Below are positions 8,863 to 18,590 of a stretch of 64,000 nucleotides of DNA, piece by piece (positions within the stretch are counted from its first letter, which is position 1; each line of letters opens with the position of its first letter). A model generated the notes under the pieces. The model did no database searches and had not been told where the DNA came from. It saw nothing but the letters and a program-made list of their open reading frames with translations. Origin of the DNA: Chitinophagaceae bacterium (GTDB taxonomy: Bacteria > Bacteroidota > Bacteroidia > Chitinophagales > Chitinophagaceae); contig CANCAY010000002.1 in assembly GCA_947374225.1 (NCBI GenBank), positions 124,001-188,000 on the forward strand. The letters are read 5' to 3'. Made by a program: the position numbers and the translations under genes.

Positions 8863-9951
8863 ATGTCAAATCAACGATTTTTATCTCTTGATGTATTTAG
8901 AGGTATGACCATTTGTTTAATGATTATTGTAAACACGCCAGGAGATGGTGCAATGACTTTTGCGCCATTTATGCACGCTGCGTGGAATGGCTTTACGCCC
9001 ACTGACTTAGTATTCCCCTCCTTTCTTTTTGCAGTAGGAAATTCAATGAGTTTTGTATTGCCTAAATGGGAAAAATTATCCAATGCTACTGTGCTATATA
9101 AAATCTTAAAAAGAACTGCACTCATTTTCTTATTGGGTTATTTGATGTACTGGTTTCCCTTCACAGGTCCTTTGTCAGATACTAGAATTCTAGGTGTATT
9201 ACAAAGAATCGCATTGTCTTATGGTTTTGCTTCTCTTATAGCTTATTATATGCACGAGAGAGTGGTGATGGTTGTTTCAGGCATTTTGCTTTTAGCATAT
9301 TGGTATATCTGTATGCATTTTGGAACTCCAGGAGCAGAATTGACAATGCTAGGAAATGCGGGGATTCAATTAGATAAATTCTTGCTTGGAGAAAGTCATA
9401 TGTATCATGGAGAAGGTGTCGCGTTTGACCCAGAAGGGCTGTTAAGCACCCTTCCTGCCATTGTGAATGTGTTGATTGGATTTAGGGTTGGAAAATTCAT
9501 TCAAGAAAAGGGTAAAACATATGAAGGACTAACCCATTTAATAATGTGGGGTGCCGGCTTCGTATTTTTAGGTTTTATGTGGAATTACCAGTTCCCAATT
9601 AATAAAAAATTATGGACCAGTAGCTTTGTTATGTTAACTGTTGGCTTAGATATGATTATCATTGGAACCATCATTTATAGAATAGAGTTACAACGTCAAT
9701 TACAGTTTTCAAGTTTTTTTGAGACTTTTGGTAAGAATCCTTTAGTTATTTATCTATTTTCTGAAATCCTGGCAATTTGCCTTTATACCATCAAAATTGG
9801 GGAAATAAGCCTTTTTGAGTGGATTTATACCCATAGTTTTGCTCATTTAGCTAATTATTGGGCATCCCTTGCATTCGCATTAAGCTTTATGTTGGTTTGC
9901 TGGTTACTTGGTTATATATTAGATAAATATAAAATATATATAAGAGTCTAA
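8863..9951 (+). CDS. HGSNAT/NagX-type membrane acyltransferase (DUF5009-like)
   Basis: A 362-residue multi-pass membrane protein starting with the family hallmark RFLSLDVFRGMTICLMIIVN, then HAAWNGFTPTDLVFPSFLF. Related proteins include human heparan-alpha-glucosaminide N-acetyltransferase and bacterial NagX of N-acetylglucosamine clusters. It probably transfers an acetyl group across the membrane to an amino sugar. I chose ATG 8863 because the conserved region begins at residue 4; an upstream in-frame extension to 8830 adds residues without similarity. No other amino-sugar gene is adjacent. Confidence 0.83.
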   Translation: MSNQRFLSLDVFRGMTICLMIIVNTPGDGAMTFAPFMHAAWNGFTPTDLVFPSFLFAVGNSMSFVLPKWEKLSNATVLYKILKRTALIFLLGYLMYWFPFTGPLSDTRILGVLQRIALSYGFASLIAYYMHERVVMVVSGILLLAYWYICMHFGTPGAELTMLGNAGIQLDKFLLGESHMYHGEGVAFDPEGLLSTLPAIVNVLIGFRVGKFIQEKGKTYEGLTHLIMWGAGFVFLGFMWNYQFPINKKLWTSSFVMLTVGLDMIIIGTIIYRIELQRQLQFSSFFETFGKNPLVIYLFSEILAICLYTIKIGEISLFEWIYTHSFAHLANYWASLAFALSFMLVCWLLGYILDKYKIYIRV

Positions 9952-10003
9952 ATCTAATCTATCCTTTTTCCCCCTTTTGTTTTTTTTAGGACTGTAAACG
10001 GCG

Positions 10004-10011
10004 TACCTTTG
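10004..10011 (+). promoter_or_regulatory. Bacteroidota -7 box (TACCTTTG) for typA
   Basis: An exact match to the TAnnTTTG promoter box, 17 bp before the ATG. The nearest TTTG upstream (9976-9979) is 24 bp away, farther than the usual spacing of about 20, so only the -7 half is firm. Confidence 0.6.
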
Positions 10012-10028
10012 CAGCCTCAAAACAGTAC

Positions 10029-11831
10029 ATGGAAATAAGAAACATCGCTATTATAGCCCACGTTGACCACGGTAAAACAACTTTGGTGGACAAAATTCTA
10101 CACGCAACTAAAGTATTCAGAGACAACCAGGAGACTGGAGACTTGATTATGGATAGTAATGAATTAGAGCGTGAAAGAGGTATCACTATCTTAAGTAAGA
10201 ACGCTTCTGTAACATACAAAGGTGTTAAAATTAACGTTATCGACACTCCAGGTCACTCTGACTTTGGTGGTGAAGTAGAGCGTGTATTAAAAATGGCAGA
10301 CGGTGTTTGTTTGTTGGTGGATGCCTTTGAAGGACCAATGCCTCAAACTCGTTTCGTTTTACAAAAAGCATTGCAATTGAATTTAAAGCCAATTGTAATT
10401 ATCAATAAAGTTGATAAAGAAAACTGTCGTCCTGACGAAGTGCATGATGCAGTATTCGAATTATTCTTCAACTTGGATGCATCAGAAGAGCAATTGAATT
10501 TTCCTACTTTCTATGGTAGTGGTAAAAACGGTTGGTTTAATGATAGCTTAACTCAATGTGAAGACATCACTCCTTTAATGGATGGTATTTTGAAATTTGT
10601 ACCTGGTCCTGATGTTAAAGAAGGTCATACACAAATGCAAATTACTTCATTAGACTATTCTACTTTCTTAGGTCGTATTGCGATTGGTAAAGTAGAAAGA
10701 GGAACTATTAAAGAAGGACAAAACATTGTGTTAGTGCAAGCTGACGGTAGTATTAAGAAAAACAAGGTTAAAGAATTATACGTATTTGAAGGAATGGGTA
10801 AGCGTAAGGTAACAGAGGTTGTTTCTGGTGACTTATGTGCTGTTGTTGGATTAGAAGAATTCAACATTGGTGACACTATTGCTGATCCAGAAAATCCGGA
10901 AGCTTTACCAGTTATCAGCGTAGACGAACCTACAATGAGCATGACTTTCAGTATTAATAACTCTCCTTTCTTTGGTAAGGAAGGTAAGTTTGTTACCTCT
11001 CGTCACATCCGTGATCGTTTGATGAAAGAAACTGAAAAGAACTTAGCATTACGTGTTGAAGAAACAGATAGTGCTGATAGTTTCTTAGTTTATGGTCGTG
11101 GTATTTTGCACTTAGGTGTATTAGTTGAAACAATGCGTCGTGAAGGATATGAGTTGACTGTTGGTAATCCTCAAGTATTAGTTAAAGATATAGACGGTAA
11201 AAAGCATGAGCCATTTGAGATATTAGTTGTTGACGTACCTGCTGATTTTAGCGGTAAGGTTATCGACTTAGTTACTCAAAAGAAAGGTGAAATGTTAATC
11301 ATGGAGTCTAAAGGAACAATGCAACATTTAGAGTTTGACATTCCTGCAAGAGGTTTGATTGGTTTACGTTCTCAAATGTTAACTCAAACTGCTGGTGAAG
11401 CCGTAATGGCGCACAGTTTCCATGAGTACAAGCCTTGGAAAGGTCATATTCCTGGAAGAAGTAATGGTGTATTGATTGCTAAGACTGGTGGTACAACAAC
11501 AGCTTATTCAATTGACAAATTACAAGACAGAGGTCGTTTCTTTATTGAGCCAGGTGAGGAAGTGTATGCTGGTCAAGTATTAGCAGAGCACATTAAGCCA
11601 GGTGATTTGAATATCAACGCTGTGGAGATGAAGAAATTAACTAACCACCGTGCGAGTGGTAGTGATGATAGTGTTCGTATTACTCCAAAAATCCAATATA
11701 CTTTAGAAGAGTGTATGGAGTATATCCAATTTGATGAGTGTATTGAAGTGACTCCAAAGTCAGTTCGTATGCGTAAGTCATTATTAGATGAGAACGAGCG
11801 TAGTAAAGCAACTAAGTCTAATAATCATTAG
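10029..11831 (+). CDS. typA: Translational GTPase TypA/BipA
   Basis: A 600-residue ribosome-binding GTPase of the usual family length. GTPase motifs are all present: AHVDHGKTTLVDKIL (G1), ERERGITI (G2), DTPGHSDFGGEVERV (G3) and NKVDKENCRP (G4). EF-G-like domains follow, and then the BipA-specific C-terminal region (GVLIAKTGGTTTAYSIDKLQDRGRFFIEPGEEVY). Family members assist 50S assembly and stress or low-temperature growth. The gene looks monocistronic, with its own -7 box and a strong terminator after the stop. Confidence 0.98.
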   Translation: MEIRNIAIIAHVDHGKTTLVDKILHATKVFRDNQETGDLIMDSNELERERGITILSKNASVTYKGVKINVIDTPGHSDFGGEVERVLKMADGVCLLVDAFEGPMPQTRFVLQKALQLNLKPIVIINKVDKENCRPDEVHDAVFELFFNLDASEEQLNFPTFYGSGKNGWFNDSLTQCEDITPLMDGILKFVPGPDVKEGHTQMQITSLDYSTFLGRIAIGKVERGTIKEGQNIVLVQADGSIKKNKVKELYVFEGMGKRKVTEVVSGDLCAVVGLEEFNIGDTIADPENPEALPVISVDEPTMSMTFSINNSPFFGKEGKFVTSRHIRDRLMKETEKNLALRVEETDSADSFLVYGRGILHLGVLVETMRREGYELTVGNPQVLVKDIDGKKHEPFEILVVDVPADFSGKVIDLVTQKKGEMLIMESKGTMQHLEFDIPARGLIGLRSQMLTQTAGEAVMAHSFHEYKPWKGHIPGRSNGVLIAKTGGTTTAYSIDKLQDRGRFFIEPGEEVYAGQVLAEHIKPGDLNINAVEMKKLTNHRASGSDDSVRITPKIQYTLEECMEYIQFDECIEVTPKSVRMRKSLLDENERSKATKSNNH

Positions 11832-11854
11832 TATTTACAACTAATTGAAAATAG

Positions 11855-11883
11855 AAAAGGCCCTGATTATTCAGGGCCTTTTT
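11855..11883. terminator. Terminator between typA and obg (both strands)
   Basis: A 12-bp stem (arm AAAAGGCCCTGA) closes on a 4-nt TTAT loop, with T-runs on both strands. It lies between the convergent typA and obg stops and can serve both. Confidence 0.92.
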
Positions 11884-11908
11884 AGTTAGTAGTATTTTAT
11901 TCCAGATT

Positions 11909-12910
11909 TTATTGAATGGGCTTATTCAATGTAGTCCATAATAAGTCTTTCAACTCTGTTAAGTTTTTATTGATGGCAGAGGAGATAAAGATGTGTGGAA
12001 TATTTGCAGGTAATTCTTTTTCTATTTCGTCCATTAATTCCTGGTCTAATAAATCTGATTTACTTATCGCTATAATAAATTCTTTCTGAAGCAATTCCGG
12101 GTTGAATTCATTTAACTCGTTCTTTAAAATTTCGAATTCTTTTTTGTGATCGTTGGAGTCTGCCGGGATTAAAAATAATAATACCGCATTTCTTTCAATA
12201 TGTCTTAAGAAGCGGTGTCCTAGGCCTTTTCCTTCTGCGGCCCCTTCAATAATTCCTGGCAAATCGGCAATGCAAAATGAACGGCTATCACGATAAGCTA
12301 CCATACCTAACTGAGGTGTTAAAGTAGTAAAAGCATAGTTAGCAATTTTGGGTTTTGCTGCAGTGATGGAAGAAAGTAAAGTTGATTTTCCGGCATTTGG
12401 AAATCCAACCAAACCAACATCGGCCAATACTTTTAATTCAATTTGTTTCCATCCCTCTACGCCTTCTTCACCTGGTTGTGCATATTCGGGAACCTGTTGT
12501 GTAGGTGTTGCAAAATTGCTATTACCTAAACCACCACGTCCGCCGCGCATCCAAATATATTCTTGACCGTCATGTAAAATCTCGGCTTCAATTTTTCCTG
12601 TTATTTCGTCTTTTGCAATCGTGCCTAATGGAACTTCAATAATAACATCTTTTCCGTCTTTACCGGTACAGTTGTTTTTACTTCCGTTTTCGCCATTCTG
12701 CGCAATTACATTTTTATGATATCTTAAATGCAGTAAAGTCCATAATTGGGAATTACCTCTAAGTATAATATGACCACCACGACCTCCGTCGCCGCCATCT
12801 GGTCCACCCTGAGCGGTAAGCTTATTTCTTAAAAAATGTTTACAACCCGCACCACCATGACCACTGTGGGCGAAAATTCTGATATAATCAATGAAGTTTT
12901 TTTCTGACAC
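11909..12910 (-). CDS. obg: Obg GTPase (CgtA), ribosome assembly
   Basis: A 333-residue protein with the glycine-rich Obg fold at the N terminus (residues 1-158; [19 protein letters not shown]). The G domain follows: [13 protein letters not shown] (G1), [25 protein letters not shown] (G3 onwards) and SKSD (G4). It lacks the extra C-terminal domain seen in some Firmicutes, giving the common short form. Obg binds the 50S subunit and couples assembly to nucleotide state. The start is GTG at 12910, which gives the expected NFIDYIRI beginning. Confidence 0.97.
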   Translation of the reverse strand: MSEKNFIDYIRIFAHSGHGGAGCKHFLRNKLTAQGGPDGGDGGRGGHIILRGNSQLWTLLHLRYHKNVIAQNGENGSKNNCTGKDGKDVIIEVPLGTIAKDEITGKIEAEILHDGQEYIWMRGGRGGLGNSNFATPTQQVPEYAQPGEEGVEGWKQIELKVLADVGLVGFPNAGKSTLLSSITAAKPKIANYAFTTLTPQLGMVAYRDSRSFCIADLPGIIEGAAEGKGLGHRFLRHIERNAVLLFLIPADSNDHKKEFEILKNELNEFNPELLQKEFIIAISKSDLLDQELMDEIEKELPANIPHIFISSAINKNLTELKDLLWTTLNKPIQ

Positions 12911-12928
12911 CTGTATTACTATTAACTA

Positions 12929-12936
12929 CAAAGGTA
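12929..12936 (-). promoter_or_regulatory. -7 box (TACCTTTG on minus strand) for obg
   Basis: The plus strand reads CAAAGGTA, the exact complement of TAnnTTTG. It ends 18 bp before the GTG start of obg. No clear TTTG element is seen about 20 bp further up. Confidence 0.55.
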
Positions 12937-12967
12937 AAACAATCCTTAGTCTTTGCAGCTTTAAATT

Positions 12968-12997
12968 AAGAAAGCCCCATTTAAAATGAGGCTTTCT
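12968..12997 (-). terminator. Terminator after the tetR gene
   Basis: Inverted repeat with arms AGAAAGCC..CATTT and AAATGAGGCTTTCT, one bulge or mismatch, about 30 bp after the tetR stop. On the minus strand it ends in a T-rich run. Confidence 0.75.
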
Positions 12998-13025
12998 AGT
13001 ATCCAACTTGATATGTTTGTTGAAA

Positions 13026-13622
13026 TTATTTCGACGCTTTTAAGCCATCAATCAAAATAGCTACCATATTTTGTTCTAATTCTTCCGCGCTGATTTTTTT
13101 AGTGGATCTATGCCAGCTTTCGATACCACTTACCGCGTGTAAGAAGATTAACACTACAGTTGGCGCATCAATTGCTTTGATTTCTTTATTACGTATTCCT
13201 TCTTCAATAATGGCAGCTAGGCGTTTACGATAAACTCTGCGTTGGTTTTGAAAATTGGATAAATAAGGATCCGACAAATGCTTCCATTCTCTGTCACTTA
13301 CGTATACTTCCTCATAATGATTGATCATTTCTCCAATATGAAAACGAAGAATTTTTTCCATTTTCTGTAGAGAGCTAACTGGCTCAGACTCTATTTCATC
13401 TATTTTTATAACAAAACGATTGGCTACGTTAAATACTAATTCATGTAAGAGTTCACTTTTGGACTTTATATGGTTGTACAAACTAGCAGCTTCTACACCC
13501 ACTGCTTCGGCTAAATCACGCATACTTGCGGCTTTGTAGCCCTTCTCTCTAAATAAGGTTGCTGCTTTGCTTACAATAACGTCCTTCCTAGAAAGGTTCT
13601 TTTCGGTTTTAATTCTTGCCAT
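13026..13622 (-). CDS. TetR/AcrR family transcriptional regulator
   Basis: A 198-residue regulator. The N-terminal TetR DNA-binding domain is clear (residues 10-57: IVSKAATLFREKGYKAASMRDLAEAVGVEAASLYNHIKSKSELL). The C-terminal ligand domain is all-helical and not diagnostic. It diverges from the PfkB kinase gene, with a long palindrome 26-48 bp upstream of its own start, so self-repression and control of the kinase are both plausible. The effector is unknown; some relatives with this C-terminal type respond to fatty-acyl compounds. Confidence 0.9.
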   Translation of the reverse strand: MARIKTEKNLSRKDVIVSKAATLFREKGYKAASMRDLAEAVGVEAASLYNHIKSKSELLHELVFNVANRFVIKIDEIESEPVSSLQKMEKILRFHIGEMINHYEEVYVSDREWKHLSDPYLSNFQNQRRVYRKRLAAIIEEGIRNKEIKAIDAPTVVLIFLHAVSGIESWHRSTKKISAEELEQNMVAILIDGLKASK

Positions 13623-13647
13623 AAAAACAGTTAAAATGATGAATTCG

Positions 13648-13670
13648 TTAGTTCGAAATTATCGAATTAA
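13648..13670. promoter_or_regulatory. Likely TetR operator (palindrome)
   Basis: Perfect dyad TTA-n-TTCGA-5 nt-TCGAA-n-TAA in the tetR/pfkB divergent spacer. It overlaps the likely tetR promoter. A partial direct repeat, TTCGTTAGTT, occurs at 13644-13653 and again at 13710-13719. Confidence 0.6.
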
Positions 13671-13736
13671 TACCTATAATTCATATTATTTTTTAAATAA
13701 AATGCACATTTCGTTAGTTTTCTGATTATCAACTAG

Positions 13737-13768
13737 TTGTGTTACTGGCTAAAAAAATCGTAGTTTCG
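13737..13768 (+). promoter_or_regulatory. Promoter for the PfkB kinase gene
   Basis: TTGT (13737-13740), 20 bp, then TAGTTTCG (13761-13768), one mismatch to TAnnTTTG. The spacing is right for a Bacteroidota promoter, 23 bp before the ATG. Confidence 0.5.
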
Positions 13769-13791
13769 CAGCTGAAAATAAAATAAAACAC

Positions 13792-14712
13792 ATGTCTTTA
13801 GTAGTAGTTGGATCTATGGCTTTTGATGCCATTGAAACTCCCTTTGGGAAAAGTGATAAAATTATTGGAGGTGCAGCCACTTATATAGCTTGGTGTGCAA
13901 CCAATTTTACACCTGTAAAACAAATTTCTGTAGTGGGAGGTGATTTTCCACAAGAGCAATTAGATGCTTTAACTGAGCGTGGTGTTGACTTAGAAGGTGT
14001 ACAAATTAAGAAAGACGAAAAGACTTTTTTCTGGAGCGGCAAGTATCATATGGATATGAATACACGTGATACATTAGATACACAATTGAACGTATTAGAG
14101 AACTTTACTCCAGTAGTTCCAGACAGTTACCAAGATTGTGAAATTTTAATGTTAGGTAATTTGGTGCCTTCTGTACAAAGCAGTGTGATTAAGCAAATGA
14201 AATCTCGTCCTAAATTAATTGTTATGGACACAATGAATTTGTGGATGGATATTATGATGGACGACTTAAAACATACTATTAGTTTAGTAGACCTTTTGTC
14301 GGTGAATGACAGTGAAGCAAGACAATTGACAGGTGAATATAGTTTAGTGAAAGCGGCTAAGAAAATCATGACAATGGGTCCTAAATATGTGATTATTAAA
14401 AAAGGCGAGCACGGGGCATTATTATTTCATGAGAATGAAGTGTTTTTTGCACCAGCTTTACCATTAGAAGAAGTATTTGATCCAACAGGTGCTGGTGATA
14501 CTTTTGCTGGAGGATTTGTAGCGCATTTAGCTAAGACTAAAGACATTTCATTTAATAATATGAAGTCTGCAATCATTGTAGGTAGTGCTATGGCTAGCTT
14601 CTGTGTTGAGAAATTTGGTACACAGAGACTAACCGAGATTAATGCTGCTGATATTAAAGAACGCATACAATCGTTTGTTCAGCTAGTTAATTTTGACATT
14701 GAATTAGTATAA
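13792..14712 (+). CDS. PfkB family sugar/nucleoside kinase
   Basis: A 306-residue ribokinase-fold protein. It has the N-terminal GGAATYIAWCATNF substrate-lid region and the C-terminal PfkB signature DPTGAGDTFAGGFVAHL, whose Asp is the catalytic base and whose Gly-rich turn forms the anion hole. Substrate specificity (ribose, adenosine, fructose or other) cannot be set from sequence. The end ENFIP-type motifs of true fructokinases are not evident. It diverges from the tetR gene and may be its target. The asd leader follows its stop. Confidence 0.88.
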   Translation: MSLVVVGSMAFDAIETPFGKSDKIIGGAATYIAWCATNFTPVKQISVVGGDFPQEQLDALTERGVDLEGVQIKKDEKTFFWSGKYHMDMNTRDTLDTQLNVLENFTPVVPDSYQDCEILMLGNLVPSVQSSVIKQMKSRPKLIVMDTMNLWMDIMMDDLKHTISLVDLLSVNDSEARQLTGEYSLVKAAKKIMTMGPKYVIIKKGEHGALLFHENEVFFAPALPLEEVFDPTGAGDTFAGGFVAHLAKTKDISFNNMKSAIIVGSAMASFCVEKFGTQRLTEINAADIKERIQSFVQLVNFDIELV

Positions 14713-14713
14713 A

Positions 14714-14745
14714 TTTGGTGATATGTTGGAATCGAATTAATTTTG
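14714..14745 (+). promoter_or_regulatory. Consensus Bacteroidota promoter for the asd leader
   Basis: TTTG at 14714-14717, a 20-bp spacer, then TAATTTTG at 14738-14745. Both boxes are exact and correctly spaced. Transcription should begin near 14750, giving a leader of about 205 nt before asd. Confidence 0.75.
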
Positions 14746-14775
14746 TGTCTGATAGAAATATCAAAAACCAAGAAA

Positions 14776-14820
14776 ATGAATAATAATAAACATACAAAAC
14801 AAATTAAGAAACCACTCTAA
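14776..14820 (+). CDS. Putative leader peptide of asd (14 codons, Lys-rich)
   Basis: A short ORF, MNNNKHTKQIKKPL, about 25 nt after the predicted transcription start. Four of 14 residues are Lys, with a Lys-Lys pair near the end; asd feeds lysine (and Thr/Met) synthesis. The stop codon lies 2 nt before the 5' arm of a predicted antiterminator, the placement expected of a ribosome-sensed attenuator. In an AT-rich genome Lys and Asn codons are common by chance, so this is an inference from geometry and context. Confidence 0.5.
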   Translation: MNNNKHTKQIKKPL

Positions 14821-14822
14821 GA

Positions 14823-14896
14823 GGAAGGTGCTGATTGTTGTATGCTAAAAAATATACTCAGAAGCCTTCCAGTAAAATGGAGGGCTTTTTCTTTTT
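14823..14896 (+). promoter_or_regulatory. Putative transcription attenuator of asd (antiterminator/terminator)
   Basis: Two exclusive hairpins. Antiterminator: GGAAGGT (14823-14829) with GCCTTCC (14864-14870), continued by CTGA/TCAG (14831-14834, 14858-14861) and GTAT/ATAC (14840-14843, 14854-14857). Terminator: AAGCCTTCCA (14862-14871), 6-nt loop, TGGAGGGCTT (14878-14887), then a T-rich run to 14896. The CCTTCC segment is shared, so only one can form. The terminator could also simply end the PfkB transcript. Confidence 0.6.
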
Positions 14897-14955
14897 AAGT
14901 CTATAAGAAGGCTTTAGGTTTAAAATAAGAATAGTTAAACATTAAAATAAAAAAA

Positions 14956-15954
14956 ATGAAAGTTGCAGTAGTAGGTGCCACAGGGCTAGTAGGCACAAAA
15001 ATGTTACAAGTACTAGCAGAAAGAAATTTTCCAGTAACTGAATTAATTCCAGTGGCGTCTGCACGTTCTGCTGGCAAGGAAGTAATGTTTAAAGGAAAAG
15101 CTTATAAAGTAGTTGGCATGGAAGAAGGGATTGCTGCAAAACCTGATGTGGCTTTATTTTCAGCTGGTGGTGGAACTTCAACAGAGTGGGCCCCAAAATT
15201 TGCTGCTGCAGGTATTCGCGTGATTGACAATTCTTCTGCTTGGAGAATGGACCCAACGAAAAAATTAGTAGTGCCAGAAGTAAATGCTTCTGTTCTAACT
15301 GCAGACGATATGATTATTGCAAATCCGAATTGTTCTACTATTCAAATGGTAGTGGCTTTACAACCTTTACATGCAAAGTATAAAATTAAAAGAGTCATTG
15401 TAAGTACTTACCAAAGTGTTACAGGTACAGGAAAGCTAGCAGTGGACCAATTAATGGCGGAGAGAAATGGTACACCATTAAGTGCAGACCAAATGGCGTA
15501 TAAATATCAAATTGATTTAAATGCGATTCCTCAAATTGATGTATTCTTAGATAATGGCTACACAAAAGAGGAAATGAAAATGGTAAAAGAGACTGCTAAA
15601 ATTATGCAGGACGACGCTATAAAAGTAACTGCTACTACGGTGCGTATTCCGGTAATGGGTGGTCATAGTGAAAGTGTGAATGTAGAGTTTGAAAATGAAT
15701 TCGATTTAAAGGAACTTATTGCTGTATTAGCTGCTGCGCCGGGTGTGATTGTACAACAAGACGATGCTGCACAACTTTATCCAATGCCATTATGGGCACA
15801 TGAAAAAGATGAAGTATTTGTGGGTCGTTTACGTCGTGACGAAACACAAGCTAAAACATTAAATATGTGGATTGTGAGTGACAACTTACGCAAAGGCGCT
15901 GCCACAAATGCAGTGCAAATTGCTGAGTATCTTGCAAGCAAAGGCATTATTTAA
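14956..15954 (+). CDS. asd: Aspartate-semialdehyde dehydrogenase
   Basis: A 332-residue cytoplasmic enzyme that reduces aspartyl phosphate to aspartate semialdehyde with NADPH, the branch point to Lys, Met and Thr. Visible features are the Rossmann start VAVVGATGLVGTKMLQVL, the catalytic Cys in NPNCSTIQMVVAL (about residue 128) and the later GGHSESVNVEF segment with the active-site His. Length is normal. It stands alone on the plus strand behind the putative attenuator and converges with ligA across a structured 471-bp spacer. Confidence 0.97.
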   Translation: MKVAVVGATGLVGTKMLQVLAERNFPVTELIPVASARSAGKEVMFKGKAYKVVGMEEGIAAKPDVALFSAGGGTSTEWAPKFAAAGIRVIDNSSAWRMDPTKKLVVPEVNASVLTADDMIIANPNCSTIQMVVALQPLHAKYKIKRVIVSTYQSVTGTGKLAVDQLMAERNGTPLSADQMAYKYQIDLNAIPQIDVFLDNGYTKEEMKMVKETAKIMQDDAIKVTATTVRIPVMGGHSESVNVEFENEFDLKELIAVLAAAPGVIVQQDDAAQLYPMPLWAHEKDEVFVGRLRRDETQAKTLNMWIVSDNLRKGAATNAVQIAEYLASKGII

Positions 15955-16425
15955 TGCTTCGCTGGTTTCAAAAAAGACATTCATGAACCATCTCATGCTT
16001 CACGCTCGTCATGAACGCTAAAAATAAAAAACTGCATCTAAAATTGTGAACTCGCTTAGCTCAGACATGCACAATTTTTTAACGATGCATTTTTTCATTT
16101 TCTTAACGCTATGACTCGAAGCTCAGCATTGAGATGATTCATTGCGTTCTTTTTAGAAATGTATTAGTAATTCATTAGACATATGCATTTTATTCTGAAC
16201 TTTGAGACATAGCGTTAATAAATTTATAAATTCGAACGTTCAAAAGTCTGCATGTTTGAGCACGAAGTGCGAGTTCAGACTTTTAGTTCGTATTTATAAA
16301 TTTTAGCGGCCATGGCGATAGAGAAGAATGAAATGCGTTTGGCTAATGAAATAATTCAATCAAAAAGAATATAGGGAGCGTTGTAATGCATGAATGGGCT
16401 GCAGATTAGCTCGCTAAAAGAAAAT
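15955..16425. repeat. Gene-free spacer with an inverted pair of structured repeats
   Basis: No coding potential seen. About 15990-16160 and 16165-16370 are diverged copies of one element in opposite orientation. Conserved blocks: GAACTCGC (16048-16055) and its complement at 16269-16276; GCTCAGACATGC (16059-16070) versus 16250-16261 (one change); TTAACGCTATG (16103-16113) versus 16208-16218; CTCGAAGCTCAG (16115-16126) versus 16195-16206. Each copy folds into a two-step stem. Inner stems are AAAATTGT/ACAATTTT and AAAAGTCT/AGACTTTT; outer stems are TGCATC/GATGCA and CGAAC/GTTCG. The stems differ but keep pairing. A further hairpin lies at 16105-16148. Confidence 0.8.
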
Positions 16426-18519
<2,094 letters not shown>

Positions 18520-18590
18520 CTAAAATACAATTTGTTTTATTCTTTTATTTCGTATTTTGGTAACTAGAACGATTATTTCTACGATTGCTT

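Noticed and set aside
16033-16302. Possible integron attC sites (variable stems, conserved ends)
   Set aside because: The paired ends do not match RYYYAAC/GTTRRRY properly, there is no integrase or cassette gene, and the two copies are inverted, not tandem.
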